Shown in pieces: positions 8,105-16,705 of a DNA stretch of 42,183 nt. The notes below the pieces were generated by a model. It ran no database searches and was not told where the DNA came from. It saw nothing but the letters and a program-made list of their open reading frames with translations. Origin of the DNA: Deltaproteobacteria bacterium (GTDB lineage: Bacteria; Desulfobacterota; DSM-4660; Desulfatiglandales; HGW-15); assembly GCA_016932235.1 (NCBI GenBank), contig JAFGDF010000318.1, positions 1 through 42,183 on the forward strand, given 5' to 3'. The position numbers and the translations under genes are program-made. Position 1 is the stretch's first letter, and each line of letters starts with the position of its first letter.

Positions 8105-9283
8105 TTAATCAATTTCCATAAATGTGTCCACTATCTTTCTGACCCTATGTGCTATTGAGATGGAAGATGTTAATCCAGGGCTGTCTATCCCAAGGAGATT
8201 TACAAATCCAGGATTTAAGGGGTCCTCCCCGATTACAAAATCCCGGCAGCCCTTTAGTCTTGCCTGATGCCCTGCCTGATGGATCGAAAGGTCTTTTGCC
8301 AGCAGTCCCGGGAAATACCTGCTGACCTTTTCCAGGAATACCTCTGCCGGGGTAAGGACCTCGGGGCTTACATTGCGGTCATCGAGCGGCCTGAGTCTGG
8401 GACCGACAGTGACGGTCGAACCTGTGCGAAATGGGGGATTGAGATCATGGAGAGTTGGAGTAAGATGGATACCTACGGTAAAATGGCGGTCTCCGTCTGT
8501 CTGGACTGTTGTCGGAGTGGGATAGATATTTCGTCCTCCTAAATGGATATCTTCGCGTTTATGACTGTAGAATTTATAGCTTTCTCCCAGTATCGGATCA
8601 ATCTCATAAAGAGACCGCGGATTTATCATCTTTGCCACGAGATCGGCATTAACACCTGCAGAGTTTATTACCATTGCGGTTGAAACATGATCTGTCGCCC
8701 CGTCCGGGTACCTGATTAACAGTTCATATAAGCCACCTCTGGCATTTATACCGATAACCTCCGTTCCGGAAATAAAGTTCACCCCCCCCTTCTGGGCAAG
8801 CGTATGGAGCCTGTACACAAAAGAGGCGGAATCTACAATCCCAGCGCCTGGCACATCAAGGGCGGACAGGGCCAGGACATTAGGTTCGAGTTCTTTGACC
8901 CTTTCAGCCGTAATCTTTCTTACCCCTGGAACCTTGTTTTCCGAGGCCCTTTTAAGATATAAATCCAGTAAACGGTCCTCTTCATTGCTGCTGGCGACGA
9001 TGAGTTTTCCGCATTTTAAAAAAGGGACATGATTTGTCCTGCAGAATTCATAAAGGTACCGATTCCCATCAACGCATAATCCGGCCTTTAATGGTCTTGT
9101 CGCCTGATCATAATATATCCCTGAATGAATCACCCCTGAATTGCGACTTGATTGATTTTCTCCCTGGGTGATCCCGGGGTTTTTTTCAAAAAGGAAGATC
9201 CCGTCATATCCTTTTGAAAGCTCCATGGCAACAGCGCATCCGACGACACCTCCGCCAATTATCACTATCCGAACATCACCCAT
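8105..9283 (-). CDS. lhgO: L-2-hydroxyglutarate oxidase-like FAD protein
   Basis: This 392-residue DAO-superfamily flavoprotein begins with the ADP-binding GGGVVGCA motif (10-17). The LhgO/L2HGDH signature follows (FEKNPGITQGENQSSRNSGVIHSGIYY, with the FAD-contact His), and it ends with the FAD-closing GIDSPGLTSS. LhgO-type enzymes oxidise L-2-hydroxyglutarate to 2-oxoglutarate with electrons to the quinone pool. Related members act on other 2-hydroxy acids or glycerol-3-phosphate, so substrate certainty is moderate. The start is supported by GGGGGA 7 nt upstream. It is divergent from tilS with 128 bp between. Confidence 0.72.
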   Translation of the reverse strand: MGDVRIVIIGGGVVGCAVAMELSKGYDGIFLFEKNPGITQGENQSSRNSGVIHSGIYYDQATRPLKAGLCVDGNRYLYEFCRTNHVPFLKCGKLIVASSNEEDRLLDLYLKRASENKVPGVRKITAERVKELEPNVLALSALDVPGAGIVDSASFVYRLHTLAQKGGVNFISGTEVIGINARGGLYELLIRYPDGATDHVSTAMVINSAGVNADLVAKMINPRSLYEIDPILGESYKFYSHKREDIHLGGRNIYPTPTTVQTDGDRHFTVGIHLTPTLHDLNPPFRTGSTVTVGPRLRPLDDRNVSPEVLTPAEVFLEKVSRYFPGLLAKDLSIHQAGHQARLKGCRDFVIGEDPLNPGFVNLLGIDSPGLTSSISIAHRVRKIVDTFMEID

Positions 9284-9411
9284 AATTATTCCCCCGATAT
9301 TAGTAGTATCTTCGGCCTTTTATCATATTGTCGAAGGCATTGCCAATTTTCAAGATTTAATGAGGTTATTATACTTGTGTTCCCTGTGGTTTTAAAATAG
9401 ATTATTTTATC

Positions 9412-10827
9412 ATGGATACTATCAGAGACATAATCCGCAAGGTCGAATGCACAATCCAGCGCAAACAGATGATTGAGCATGGTGATCTTGTCGTGGTCGG
9501 AGTCTCCGGGGGACCGGATTCGATCTGCATGCTTGATATACTTCACGAAATATCCGGCAGGCTTGGAATAGGACTTTTCGTGGCCCATTTTAATCACGGA
9601 CTAAGACCGGCTGAAGATGACTCCGAAACCAGACTTGTGGAAATGATGGCGAATTCTATGGGATTGCCGTTCAAATCAGGAAAATCCGAATATGCAGGAA
9701 ATGGAATGTCAATCGTCAATGAAGAGACGGCAAGGAACGCCCGGTATAATTTTCTGGAAAAGGTGAGAAAGGATGCGGGTGCGGATAAAATATCCATGGC
9801 CCATAATATCAATGACCAGGCTGAAACTGTTATCATGAGGCTTTTAAGGGGTTGTGGTATCTCAGGGCTTTCTGGTATTCCTCCGGTACGGAACAGGATC
9901 ATGCGTCCCTTAATCGAAATAACCCGAGAGGAGATTGAGCTCTATCTGATTAAAAGGGGATTGCCTTTCGCGGTTGACAGTTCAAATAGAGATAAAAAAT
10001 TCCTCCGTAACAGGATAAGAATGGATCTGATTCCTGTTTTACAGGAGTATCAGCCCAGGATTGTAGAGCATCTAGGCCGATTATCAGATCTTTTAAAGAA
10101 GGAAGATTCTTTTATAGAAAGCAAGGCGGAGGAATTAGTTGATAAGGAGGCCCGATTGGACGCAGCCGGGCATATATCGGTACCTGTCTTATGGTGCAGA
10201 GATCTCCCTGTGGTATTAAGAAACCGGGTTGCAAGGATACTAATTAGCAAGGTGTGTGATGGTCTTCGAAAGATCGATTCGAGACATATCAGATCCATAT
10301 CAGTACTCACGGAGAGCGATAATCCTCAGGGAGTAATTCATCTCCCTGATAAGCTTATTGTAAAAAAAGTATATGACAGGCTATGCTTTTATAAGGACAT
10401 GGGAAAAGAGACTCATGAATTCGATTATATCCTGAGCAATCAAGGTGTATTCAATCTGGAGCGTATCCAATGTGCTATCAAAATAGACATAGAGGATGGA
10501 AACATGGATTCCTTCAAAAAGGATACCCGTGATGTTGCCTTCCTTGATGCGGATAAGGCATTATTTCCATTGAATATCCGCAATTTCAGAAAAGGAGACC
10601 GGTTTATTCCCCTGGGAATGAAGGGACGCAGGAAGGTGAAAGATTTTTTTATTGACCTTAAGCTTCCACTAAGCGAGAGGGCAAAAGTGCCATTATTGAT
10701 ATCCGGAGATCGTATAGCGTGGGTCTGCGGGTACAGGATTGATGATAGATTTAAGATCACGGCTGATACGAAGAAGATTTTAAGGTTCGAAATGACATCA
10801 TGCGTTAAAGGCTTTTCTAATCCCTGA
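9412..10827 (+). CDS. tilS: tRNA(Ile)-lysidine synthetase
   Basis: TilS converts the wobble C of the CAU-anticodon tRNA-Ile to lysidine using ATP and lysine. The 471-residue protein has the PP-loop SGGPDS at 32-37, the conserved HFNHGLR and HNINDQAET motifs, RNRIRMDLIP, and the C-terminal TilS domain with FRKGDRFIPLGMKGRRKVKDFFID. Length is normal. The last 30 bp overlap the 3' end of mtnA on the opposite strand. No strong ribosome site precedes the ATG, but the N-terminus matches family starts. Confidence 0.95.
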   Translation: MDTIRDIIRKVECTIQRKQMIEHGDLVVVGVSGGPDSICMLDILHEISGRLGIGLFVAHFNHGLRPAEDDSETRLVEMMANSMGLPFKSGKSEYAGNGMSIVNEETARNARYNFLEKVRKDAGADKISMAHNINDQAETVIMRLLRGCGISGLSGIPPVRNRIMRPLIEITREEIELYLIKRGLPFAVDSSNRDKKFLRNRIRMDLIPVLQEYQPRIVEHLGRLSDLLKKEDSFIESKAEELVDKEARLDAAGHISVPVLWCRDLPVVLRNRVARILISKVCDGLRKIDSRHIRSISVLTESDNPQGVIHLPDKLIVKKVYDRLCFYKDMGKETHEFDYILSNQGVFNLERIQCAIKIDIEDGNMDSFKKDTRDVAFLDADKALFPLNIRNFRKGDRFIPLGMKGRRKVKDFFIDLKLPLSERAKVPLLISGDRIAWVCGYRIDDRFKITADTKKILRFEMTSCVKGFSNP

Positions 10828-11835
10828 TTTGTAAGGTGCTTTTATTACACCTTTTTCAGTAATAATGGCCGCAACATATCTTGATGGAGTGACATCAAAG
10901 GCGGGATTAAGCGCCTTGACGCCTTCCGGACCTATTTGACGGTTTCCTATCCGGCTAATCTCATTCGGGTCTCTCTCCTCAATCGGGATGGAATCACCAT
11001 TGTCAATGCTCAAATCTATTGTTGAAAGCGGAGCGGCTACATAAAAAGGTATACGGTTTTCTTTTGCCAGCACGGCTACCTGGTATGTCCCTATCTTATT
11101 TGCCACATCCCCGTTAGCGGCAATCCTGTCCGCACCTGTGATGACAAGATCTATTTTGCCTCTGCGCATAAAAGATCCGGCGGCATTATCAGCAATCACG
11201 CTCACCGGGATGTTATCCTCCATCAGCTCAAATGAAGTCAGACGAAGGCCCTGGAGCCAGGGTCTTGTTTCATCGGCGATGACCTCGACTTTTTTCCCTG
11301 CTTCATAAGCGGCTCTTATAACACCTAATGCCGTTCCATACCCTCCGGTTGCCAGTGAACCGGCGTTGCAGTGGGTCAGGATTGTAGCCTTTTGGGGAAC
11401 AAGCTTCTGCCCGTATCTTCCCATTTGTTTGTTGATTTCAATGTCTTCTTCAAGGATTCTTATGGATTCTTTTCTCAGCGCCTCTCTTATTTCAATAACG
11501 GATTTGGAAGAATTTTCACGCAGCACCATCAGCATGCGCTCAACTGCCCACCTGAGGTTAACGGCGGTAGGCCGTGCGCAAAGCATCTCATCGGCCATCT
11601 TTTTAAACTGCTTGGCAAAGATGTCGTATGACCCGGATCGGATAACGTTGGAACCTAATACTAATCCCATTCCAGCAGCTACACCTATGGCCGGTGCGCC
11701 CCTGATCACCATTTCCCTGATGCCCTTAATAACATCCTTATAACCCCGGCATATATACCACTCCACTTTCCGGGGGAGTTTTCGCTGGTCGATCATGCAT
11801 ACTTTATTGTCTTTCCATTTTATTGTTGGGATCAT
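10798..11835 (-). CDS. mtnA: S-methyl-5-thioribose-1-phosphate isomerase
   Basis: MtnA converts 5-methylthioribose-1-phosphate to methylthioribulose-1-phosphate in methionine salvage. In anaerobes it can also feed MTA-isoprenoid or DHAP shunts. The 345-residue protein shows RGAPAIGVAAG, catalytic Cys156 in HCNAGSLATGGYGTALG, and Asp236 in GADRIAANGDVANKIGTY. An AGGAG lies upstream of the ATG. It follows ilvE by 35 bp on the same strand. No other mtn gene is visible, so the downstream route is unknown. Confidence 0.94.
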   Translation of the reverse strand: MIPTIKWKDNKVCMIDQRKLPRKVEWYICRGYKDVIKGIREMVIRGAPAIGVAAGMGLVLGSNVIRSGSYDIFAKQFKKMADEMLCARPTAVNLRWAVERMLMVLRENSSKSVIEIREALRKESIRILEEDIEINKQMGRYGQKLVPQKATILTHCNAGSLATGGYGTALGVIRAAYEAGKKVEVIADETRPWLQGLRLTSFELMEDNIPVSVIADNAAGSFMRRGKIDLVITGADRIAANGDVANKIGTYQVAVLAKENRIPFYVAAPLSTIDLSIDNGDSIPIEERDPNEISRIGNRQIGPEGVKALNPAFDVTPSRYVAAIITEKGVIKAPYKSGIRKAFNA

Positions 11836-11870
11836 AATAAACTCCTGGATTGAGGCTATCTAAAAATCCT

Positions 11871-12944
11871 TTATCCTATCTTAATCCTCCAGCCATAGGG
11901 ATCTTCTTTTTCACCATATTGTATCGCTACTATTTCATTGTATAGTCTTTGTGAAAGATCCCCCATCTTTCCGCCTGCGACGACATAGTCCCTGTTTTTA
12001 AATGTTATCTGGCCGACAGGGGATATTACGGCGGCGGTCCCGGTTCCGAAGGCCTCTTTCAGCTTTCCGCTTTCCGCGGCTTTGATCACATCGTCTATTG
12101 CAATGGATCTCTCTGAGACTTTCAATCCCCAGTCTCTCAGGATATCTATTACCGATGCCCTTGTTATTCCCGGTAAAATACTGCCATTTAACGGGGCTGT
12201 TATTATTTCGTCATCGATGACAAAAAACATATTCATCGTTCCGACTTCTTCAATGTATTGGCGATGGGCCGCGTCAAGCCATAATACCTGGGTAAAGCCT
12301 TTCGTTTTTGCTTCTTCCGCCGCCAGAAGGCTTGCTGCATAGTTCCCTGCAACCTTTGCCTCGCCGGTTCCTCCCGCTGCAGCGCGGACGTATTTATCTT
12401 CCACATAAATCTTGATCGGGTTAAGTCCTTCCTTATAATAGGCGCCGACAGGACCTAATATAATAAAGAATGTATATGTTTTTGAAGGTCTGACCCCCAA
12501 ATGAGGTTCGGTGGCAAACATAGCGGGTCTGATATACAGAGATGTGCCCTTGCTGTGTGGGATCCAATCCTTATCAAGCAGAACCAGCTTTATCATCCCA
12601 TCCATAAAAAGATCCTTATCCACTCCGGGCATGCATATCCTCGCTGCTGATCGGTTTAGTCTTTTCAGATTTTCTTCCGGCCGAAACAGAAAAATACTTT
12701 CATCTTCTCCCCGGTACGCCTTCAGTCCTTCAAAAAGGGACTGCCCATAATGTATTGACATCGCAGCCGGATTGATGCTGAAGTCTTGGTATGGGATGAT
12801 ACGGGGATCGAACCACCCTTTTCCCTCCTCATAATCAACCAGAAACATATGGTCCGTCATGATATCTCCAAATCCAAGCTTGGATTCATCTTCAGGTCTT
12901 GTCTTCATCTGTCCTGAATTGACTTTAGTTATTTTGATTTCCAA
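11871..12944 (-). CDS. ilvE: Branched-chain amino acid aminotransferase
   Basis: This 357-residue fold-type IV PLP aminotransferase of the longer BCAT group transfers amino groups between Glu and branched 2-oxo acids. The PLP lysine is Lys197 in GGTGEAKVAGNYAAS. Other family marks are LGFGDIMTDHMFLVDY, FEGLKAYR and the GTAAVISPVG loop. I place the start at TTG (12944), 7 nt after AAGGAG. The open frame runs 31 codons further upstream, but that extension is hydrophobic, non-conserved and lacks a ribosome site. The operon with mtnA makes sense because BCATs can aminate 2-oxo-4-methylthiobutyrate, the last step of methionine salvage. Confidence 0.93.
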   Translation of the reverse strand: MEIKITKVNSGQMKTRPEDESKLGFGDIMTDHMFLVDYEEGKGWFDPRIIPYQDFSINPAAMSIHYGQSLFEGLKAYRGEDESIFLFRPEENLKRLNRSAARICMPGVDKDLFMDGMIKLVLLDKDWIPHSKGTSLYIRPAMFATEPHLGVRPSKTYTFFIILGPVGAYYKEGLNPIKIYVEDKYVRAAAGGTGEAKVAGNYAASLLAAEEAKTKGFTQVLWLDAAHRQYIEEVGTMNMFFVIDDEIITAPLNGSILPGITRASVIDILRDWGLKVSERSIAIDDVIKAAESGKLKEAFGTGTAAVISPVGQITFKNRDYVVAGGKMGDLSQRLYNEIVAIQYGEKEDPYGWRIKIG

Positions 12945-13210
12945 TGATTTTCTCCTTACGAAAAATAGAAATTTAGGATGAAATATATAACATATGACCA
13001 AGATAAAAACAACACTCAATTTGCTCGAAATAAGCATGCCATGAAATCCGAAATCCTTGAATACACTGATATGAATAGAGCCATATCAATGACGAAACAC
13101 AGATAGTTACATAATATTTTGTGCATTTTCCCTAAATTATTAACCGGCATAGGGGGACAGTTGTGCGGAACATGCTTTATTATTCTGTCTGAGTATGATA
13201 GCTTCGATTC

Positions 13211-13318
13211 ATGCCCGGATCAGCCAGTTTAGATGCCACCGGTGTTTTGCGCCAGGTGATGGGCCGCGGTATTGAGAAGAATCACGTGATAGAATCTGTA
13301 ATGGGACGAGAAGCCTGA
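13211..13318 (+). pseudogene. Remnant of REP-associated tyrosine (Y1) transposase
   Basis: This 35-codon frame reads MPGSASLDATGVLRQVMGRG and continues IEKNH before degenerating and stopping. It closely resembles the start of Y1/IS200-like REP-associated transposases, which typically begin M-P-R-x-x-R-L-D-A-P-G-x-L-H-H-V-M-x-R-G-I-E-R. The catalytic HUH and Tyr motifs further downstream are gone, so it is a stub. It lies in the 472-bp gap between ilvE and the NCS2 permease. I see nothing else in that gap apart from AT-rich putative promoter DNA. Confidence 0.7.
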
Positions 13319-13416
13319 TATAAATGATATATCATAATAGTTATGCACCTTCTGCAGAACGTTATATTAAAAAAATATCAAAGGGTTAAAACCCCCTAAT
13401 TCCTGTCTGAAAATAT

Positions 13417-14715
13417 ATGAAGCTCGACTATGATATTGATCAGAAAGTACCCTTTTTAAAATCTCTCCTCCTTGGGATCCAATGGGCGGCAATCATTATT
13501 TCCACAATTGTCATCCTTGGTAAAGTAATCGGAAACATATATTTCATCAATATCCATGACCAAGCCCTTTACTTTCAGAAACTTCTTTTTCTTTCCGCGG
13601 TAACACTTTCAATCCAGATCTTCTGGGGGCACAGGCTTCCATTGGTGCCCGGACCCGCCGCCATACTTATTATAGGCATAATCTCAAGCCAGGGATATGA
13701 TACTTCAGTTATTTATACTTCCATAACAATAGGGGGCCTGTTTTATACGGTCCTGTCCATAACCGGTCTCTTCAGCTATTTTCAAAGGTTTTTCACTTCC
13801 AATGTGGTCGCCGTTGTATTGCTTTTAATAACTTTTACGCTGGCGCCGAACATCCAGGAACTAATGACCGACAGCGGGGCGGGGATTAAGCCCCTTTACA
13901 ATCTGAGTTTCTCTTTTTCCCTGCTCTTCATGATGTTCATTGCTTACAGGCTGCTGAAAGGCATATGGAAAGCAACCATGATAGTCTGGGGTATCATAAT
14001 GGGCAGTTTATTTTATTACCTCATCTTCCCTTCCTATTCTTTTATTGCTCAAGGCACCGATATACCCATGGTAAGGGGATTCCTTCAGCAAATGAACTAT
14101 AATCCCTCCTTGAAAGCCGGTGTCCTTATATCATTTCTTTTATGTTACTTGGCGTTATTCGTAAATGACCTTGGTTCCATTAAATCGGTTATAGAATTGC
14201 TTGAAGTCAGTGAAATAAATAAGCGCATAAGAAGAGGCTTGATGTTTACCGGCCTGTCAAATATCGCGTCAGGTTTTTTCGGGGTCATAGGACCTGTGAA
14301 TTACTCGCTGAGCCCGGGGCTGATCATGTCAACAAAATGCGCATCACGCTTTACGCTTGTCCCGGCCTTCATAATAATGCTTATACTTTCCTTTTGCCCT
14401 TACTTTACCTCCTTTCTGGGAAGTGTCCCTCCTTCGGTTACAGGTGCCATACTGGCTTATGTCCTGGCTTCACAGGTGGCGGCAGGGCTCATTGTGGCAT
14501 TTAAAGGTTCCAACAACGAAATCTTTGATCTGAACAATGGGATAATCATCGGTCTTTCTATCTTGCTTGGGACAATAATAGCATTTATGCCAGCGGATAT
14601 AATAAATCAAATGCCTGTTTTTCTGAGGCCGGTCCTGGGAAATGGTTTCGTAATGGGGACCCTGAGTGCTATGATTTTTGAAAATATTATTTTCAAGGGA
14701 GAAAAAAGCAATTGA
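13417..14715 (+). CDS. NCS2/SLC23-family nucleobase permease
   Basis: This 432-residue membrane protein has about 12-14 hydrophobic helices. Early PGPAA in LPLVPGPAAILIIGI and a later FGVIGPVNYSLSPGLIMSTKCASR segment match the substrate-binding helices of the nucleobase:cation symporter-2 family (UraA/xanthine permease type). It would import uracil, xanthine or urate with protons. The usual QN(x)GxxxxT signature is replaced here, so it is a divergent member and the substrate is uncertain. Its TGA stop overlaps the TTG start of the next gene. Confidence 0.78.
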   Translation: MKLDYDIDQKVPFLKSLLLGIQWAAIIISTIVILGKVIGNIYFINIHDQALYFQKLLFLSAVTLSIQIFWGHRLPLVPGPAAILIIGIISSQGYDTSVIYTSITIGGLFYTVLSITGLFSYFQRFFTSNVVAVVLLLITFTLAPNIQELMTDSGAGIKPLYNLSFSFSLLFMMFIAYRLLKGIWKATMIVWGIIMGSLFYYLIFPSYSFIAQGTDIPMVRGFLQQMNYNPSLKAGVLISFLLCYLALFVNDLGSIKSVIELLEVSEINKRIRRGLMFTGLSNIASGFFGVIGPVNYSLSPGLIMSTKCASRFTLVPAFIIMLILSFCPYFTSFLGSVPPSVTGAILAYVLASQVAAGLIVAFKGSNNEIFDLNNGIIIGLSILLGTIIAFMPADIINQMPVFLRPVLGNGFVMGTLSAMIFENIIFKGEKSN

Positions 14716-15368
14716 ATCATAAAAGCGCGCTGATAAAAGATCTCATATTTCTTGGTCTTTTTGAGAAAGCGAAAGAGATCCGTTTTGAACTGGGTGAAAA
14801 AGCGGTGTTGTCCTATATTAAGTCAAGTCACCGTCTTCTAAGTAAGGTCTACCACCCGGATTTGAATCCAGCCAATACTGAAAGTGCATTGGTTGCGCAG
14901 CAAAAGCTAAACAGGGTCAGCCAGGCTATCAGCAATATGACGGATCAGGAGATTGTTGAGCTTTTCGAACAACCCGACAAAAAACCTGACAAGAGAAAAA
15001 AGCGGCTCCTCGTGGTTGAAGATGAATTTGGTTTACAGGAAATATTCAGAGATATCTTCACGATGGAGGGATATGATGTAAGGGTGGCCATCGACGGGGA
15101 TAATGGCTATGAAGTCTATGTCAAGTTTAAACCTGATCTGGTCTTCACTGATGTGGTAATGCCTAAAATGAGCGGCCTTGATCTCGTGAGGAAAATAAGG
15201 GAAACAGAACCGGATATAAAAGTGATATATATCAGCGGATTTTTCGGAATCAGGCGGCTGAAACAACAACTCGATGAGGATGTGGCCCTTTATGGATATC
15301 CCCTGCTTGCCAAACCCTTCAAGACCAGTAATATGCTGGATATAGTAAGAAACTACCTCGATGAGTGA
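14712..15368 (+). CDS. J-domain-like / response-regulator receiver fusion
   Basis: This 218-residue protein has two parts. Residues 25-85 look like a J-domain: an amphipathic helix, HPD at 48-50 within VYHPDLNPAN, then a third helix QQKLNRVSQAIS. Residues 97-216 are a CheY-like receiver with an acidic pocket (Glu103/Asp104), phospho-acceptor Asp147 (FTDVVMP), Ser175 at the switch position and Lys201 (AKPF). There is no output domain. The start is TTG at 14712, inside the permease stop (TTGA), so the two are translationally coupled. J-domains stimulate DnaK ATPase. A phosphorylation-gated co-chaperone is an attractive inference but untested. Confidence 0.78.
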   Translation: MNHKSALIKDLIFLGLFEKAKEIRFELGEKAVLSYIKSSHRLLSKVYHPDLNPANTESALVAQQKLNRVSQAISNMTDQEIVELFEQPDKKPDKRKKRLLVVEDEFGLQEIFRDIFTMEGYDVRVAIDGDNGYEVYVKFKPDLVFTDVVMPKMSGLDLVRKIRETEPDIKVIYISGFFGIRRLKQQLDEDVALYGYPLLAKPFKTSNMLDIVRNYLDE

Positions 15369-15404
15369 TTCTGCCGATAATCAATGTCCGGATTCCTGAG
15401 TATC

Positions 15405-15989
15405 TCATCCGGTCTGGGAAACGGATTTAATTTCAGCGATATGAAAGGGGAAAACCCCATTGAGGCGGTCTCTGAAATAGAATTTTAAGGTTTCTCGGAT
15501 CACAGGGAAGGCCAGGTCAGCCCAGGGGACTTCTTCTTCCCTAAAGAGACGAACCTCAAGACTTTCATCTCCGGCGCCAAAATTACCGTCAACTAAACGC
15601 CCCCTGAATATCAGATAAACCTGGCTGATGAAGGTCAAATTATAGAGCCCGTAGGGTTTAATGGACTTAATCCTCGCACCAGCCTCCTCAAAGGTTTCCC
15701 TTTTTGCGCCCGCTTCAACCGTCTCCCCTTTTTCGAGATATCCGGCAGGTATAGTCCATTTTCCGTACTGGGGCAATATGGAGCGTCTGCAAAACAACAC
15801 CTGGTCATCAATTTCCGGAATACAGCCAACGACCATTTTAGGGTTCTCATAATGGACTATCCCGCAGGAGTCGCATATAAATCGTGAACGGTCATCCCCT
15901 TCGGGGACACGATAACTCAATTCGGAACCACATCTACTGCAATATTTCAAAAGATAGCCCTTCCCTTTAAAAATGCCTTTTGCATCCAT
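15405..15989 (-). CDS. NUDIX hydrolase with N-terminal zinc ribbon
   Basis: This 194-residue protein has a four-Cys zinc ribbon (Cys17/20 and Cys39/42) followed by a NUDIX fold with the complete box from GYLEKGET (83) to REtfEEAGA (98-105). The zinc-ribbon plus NUDIX layout recalls NudC-like NAD(+)/ADP-ribose pyrophosphatases, but it lacks the NudC SQPWPFPxS motif, so the substrate is open. The ATG directly abuts the TAG stop of the transporter gene upstream, indicating cotranscription. Confidence 0.85.
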   Translation of the reverse strand: MDAKGIFKGKGYLLKYCSRCGSELSYRVPEGDDRSRFICDSCGIVHYENPKMVVGCIPEIDDQVLFCRRSILPQYGKWTIPAGYLEKGETVEAGAKRETFEEAGARIKSIKPYGLYNLTFISQVYLIFRGRLVDGNFGAGDESLEVRLFREEEVPWADLAFPVIRETLKFYFRDRLNGVFPFHIAEIKSVSQTG

Positions 15990-16634
15990 CTAATCCGAAA
16001 TCAGCAGGGGATTAAACCTGGTGTCATGATCGTAAATATCAATCCCCTCTTTCTTTTTCAAATATCCGACAACGACATACGTCAGGGGCGTAACCGCGAT
16101 TTCGTAGGCGCATTTAACCAGCCACTGAGTTATAACAGTGGACACAAGTGTTACAAATGTCATCGTCCCCGCAAATGCGAGTATTATGAATATGAATGAA
16201 TCCAGCCCCTGACCCGCCAGTGTGGAGCCTATAGTCCGAATCCAGAGAAAACGACCTCTGGTTGCAATCTTAATCTTTGCCATGAGATATGAGTTACTGA
16301 ATGCTCCGGCCAGATAAGCGACAAAAGAGGCAAACAGCAAACGCGGAGCATACCCAAGAATTCTTGCATAGGCCTCCTGCCCGTCCCAGAATGGAGCTGC
16401 CGGAATAATCTGGCCAAGCCATATCGCAAGGACAGTAAAAAAATTACAGAGAAATCCGAGCCAGATTACTTTCCTGGCCTGTCTGTATCCGTAAACTTCG
16501 GTCAGGATATCGCCTGTAATATAACTTATTGGAAATATGAGTACAGCGGCAGGAAGAATAAATCCAAAAATGTTTACAAGTTTTACAGCGATTATGTTGG
16601 CGGTAATGATACAGGCAATAAAAATGGCTACCAC
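15990..16634 (-). CDS. Queuosine precursor transporter (YhhQ family), 5' end damaged
   Basis: This 214-residue protein with about six membrane helices belongs to the COG1738/YhhQ family that takes up preQ0/preQ1 for tRNA queuosine synthesis. Visible are IIAVKLVNIFGF, FPISYITGDILTEVYGYRQARKVIWLGF and AYLAGAFSNSYLMAKIK. The first in-frame start is a GTG at 16634, which begins inside helix 1 without a ribosome site. The preceding codons (reading DETRYSYRFVT) match the family N-terminus. They connect to an ATG at 16696 only if the A10 run at 16670-16679 is read as 11 A. Confidence 0.85.
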   Translation of the reverse strand: MVAIFIACIITANIIAVKLVNIFGFILPAAVLIFPISYITGDILTEVYGYRQARKVIWLGFLCNFFTVLAIWLGQIIPAAPFWDGQEAYARILGYAPRLLFASFVAYLAGAFSNSYLMAKIKIATRGRFLWIRTIGSTLAGQGLDSFIFIILAFAGTMTFVTLVSTVITQWLVKCAYEIAVTPLTYVVVGYLKKKEGIDIYDHDTRFNPLLISD

Positions 16635-16705
16635 TGTAACAAATCTGTAGGAATATCTCGTTTCATCAATTTTTTTTTTAAATCTTCTCTATTCATCTAC
16701 AGAAA

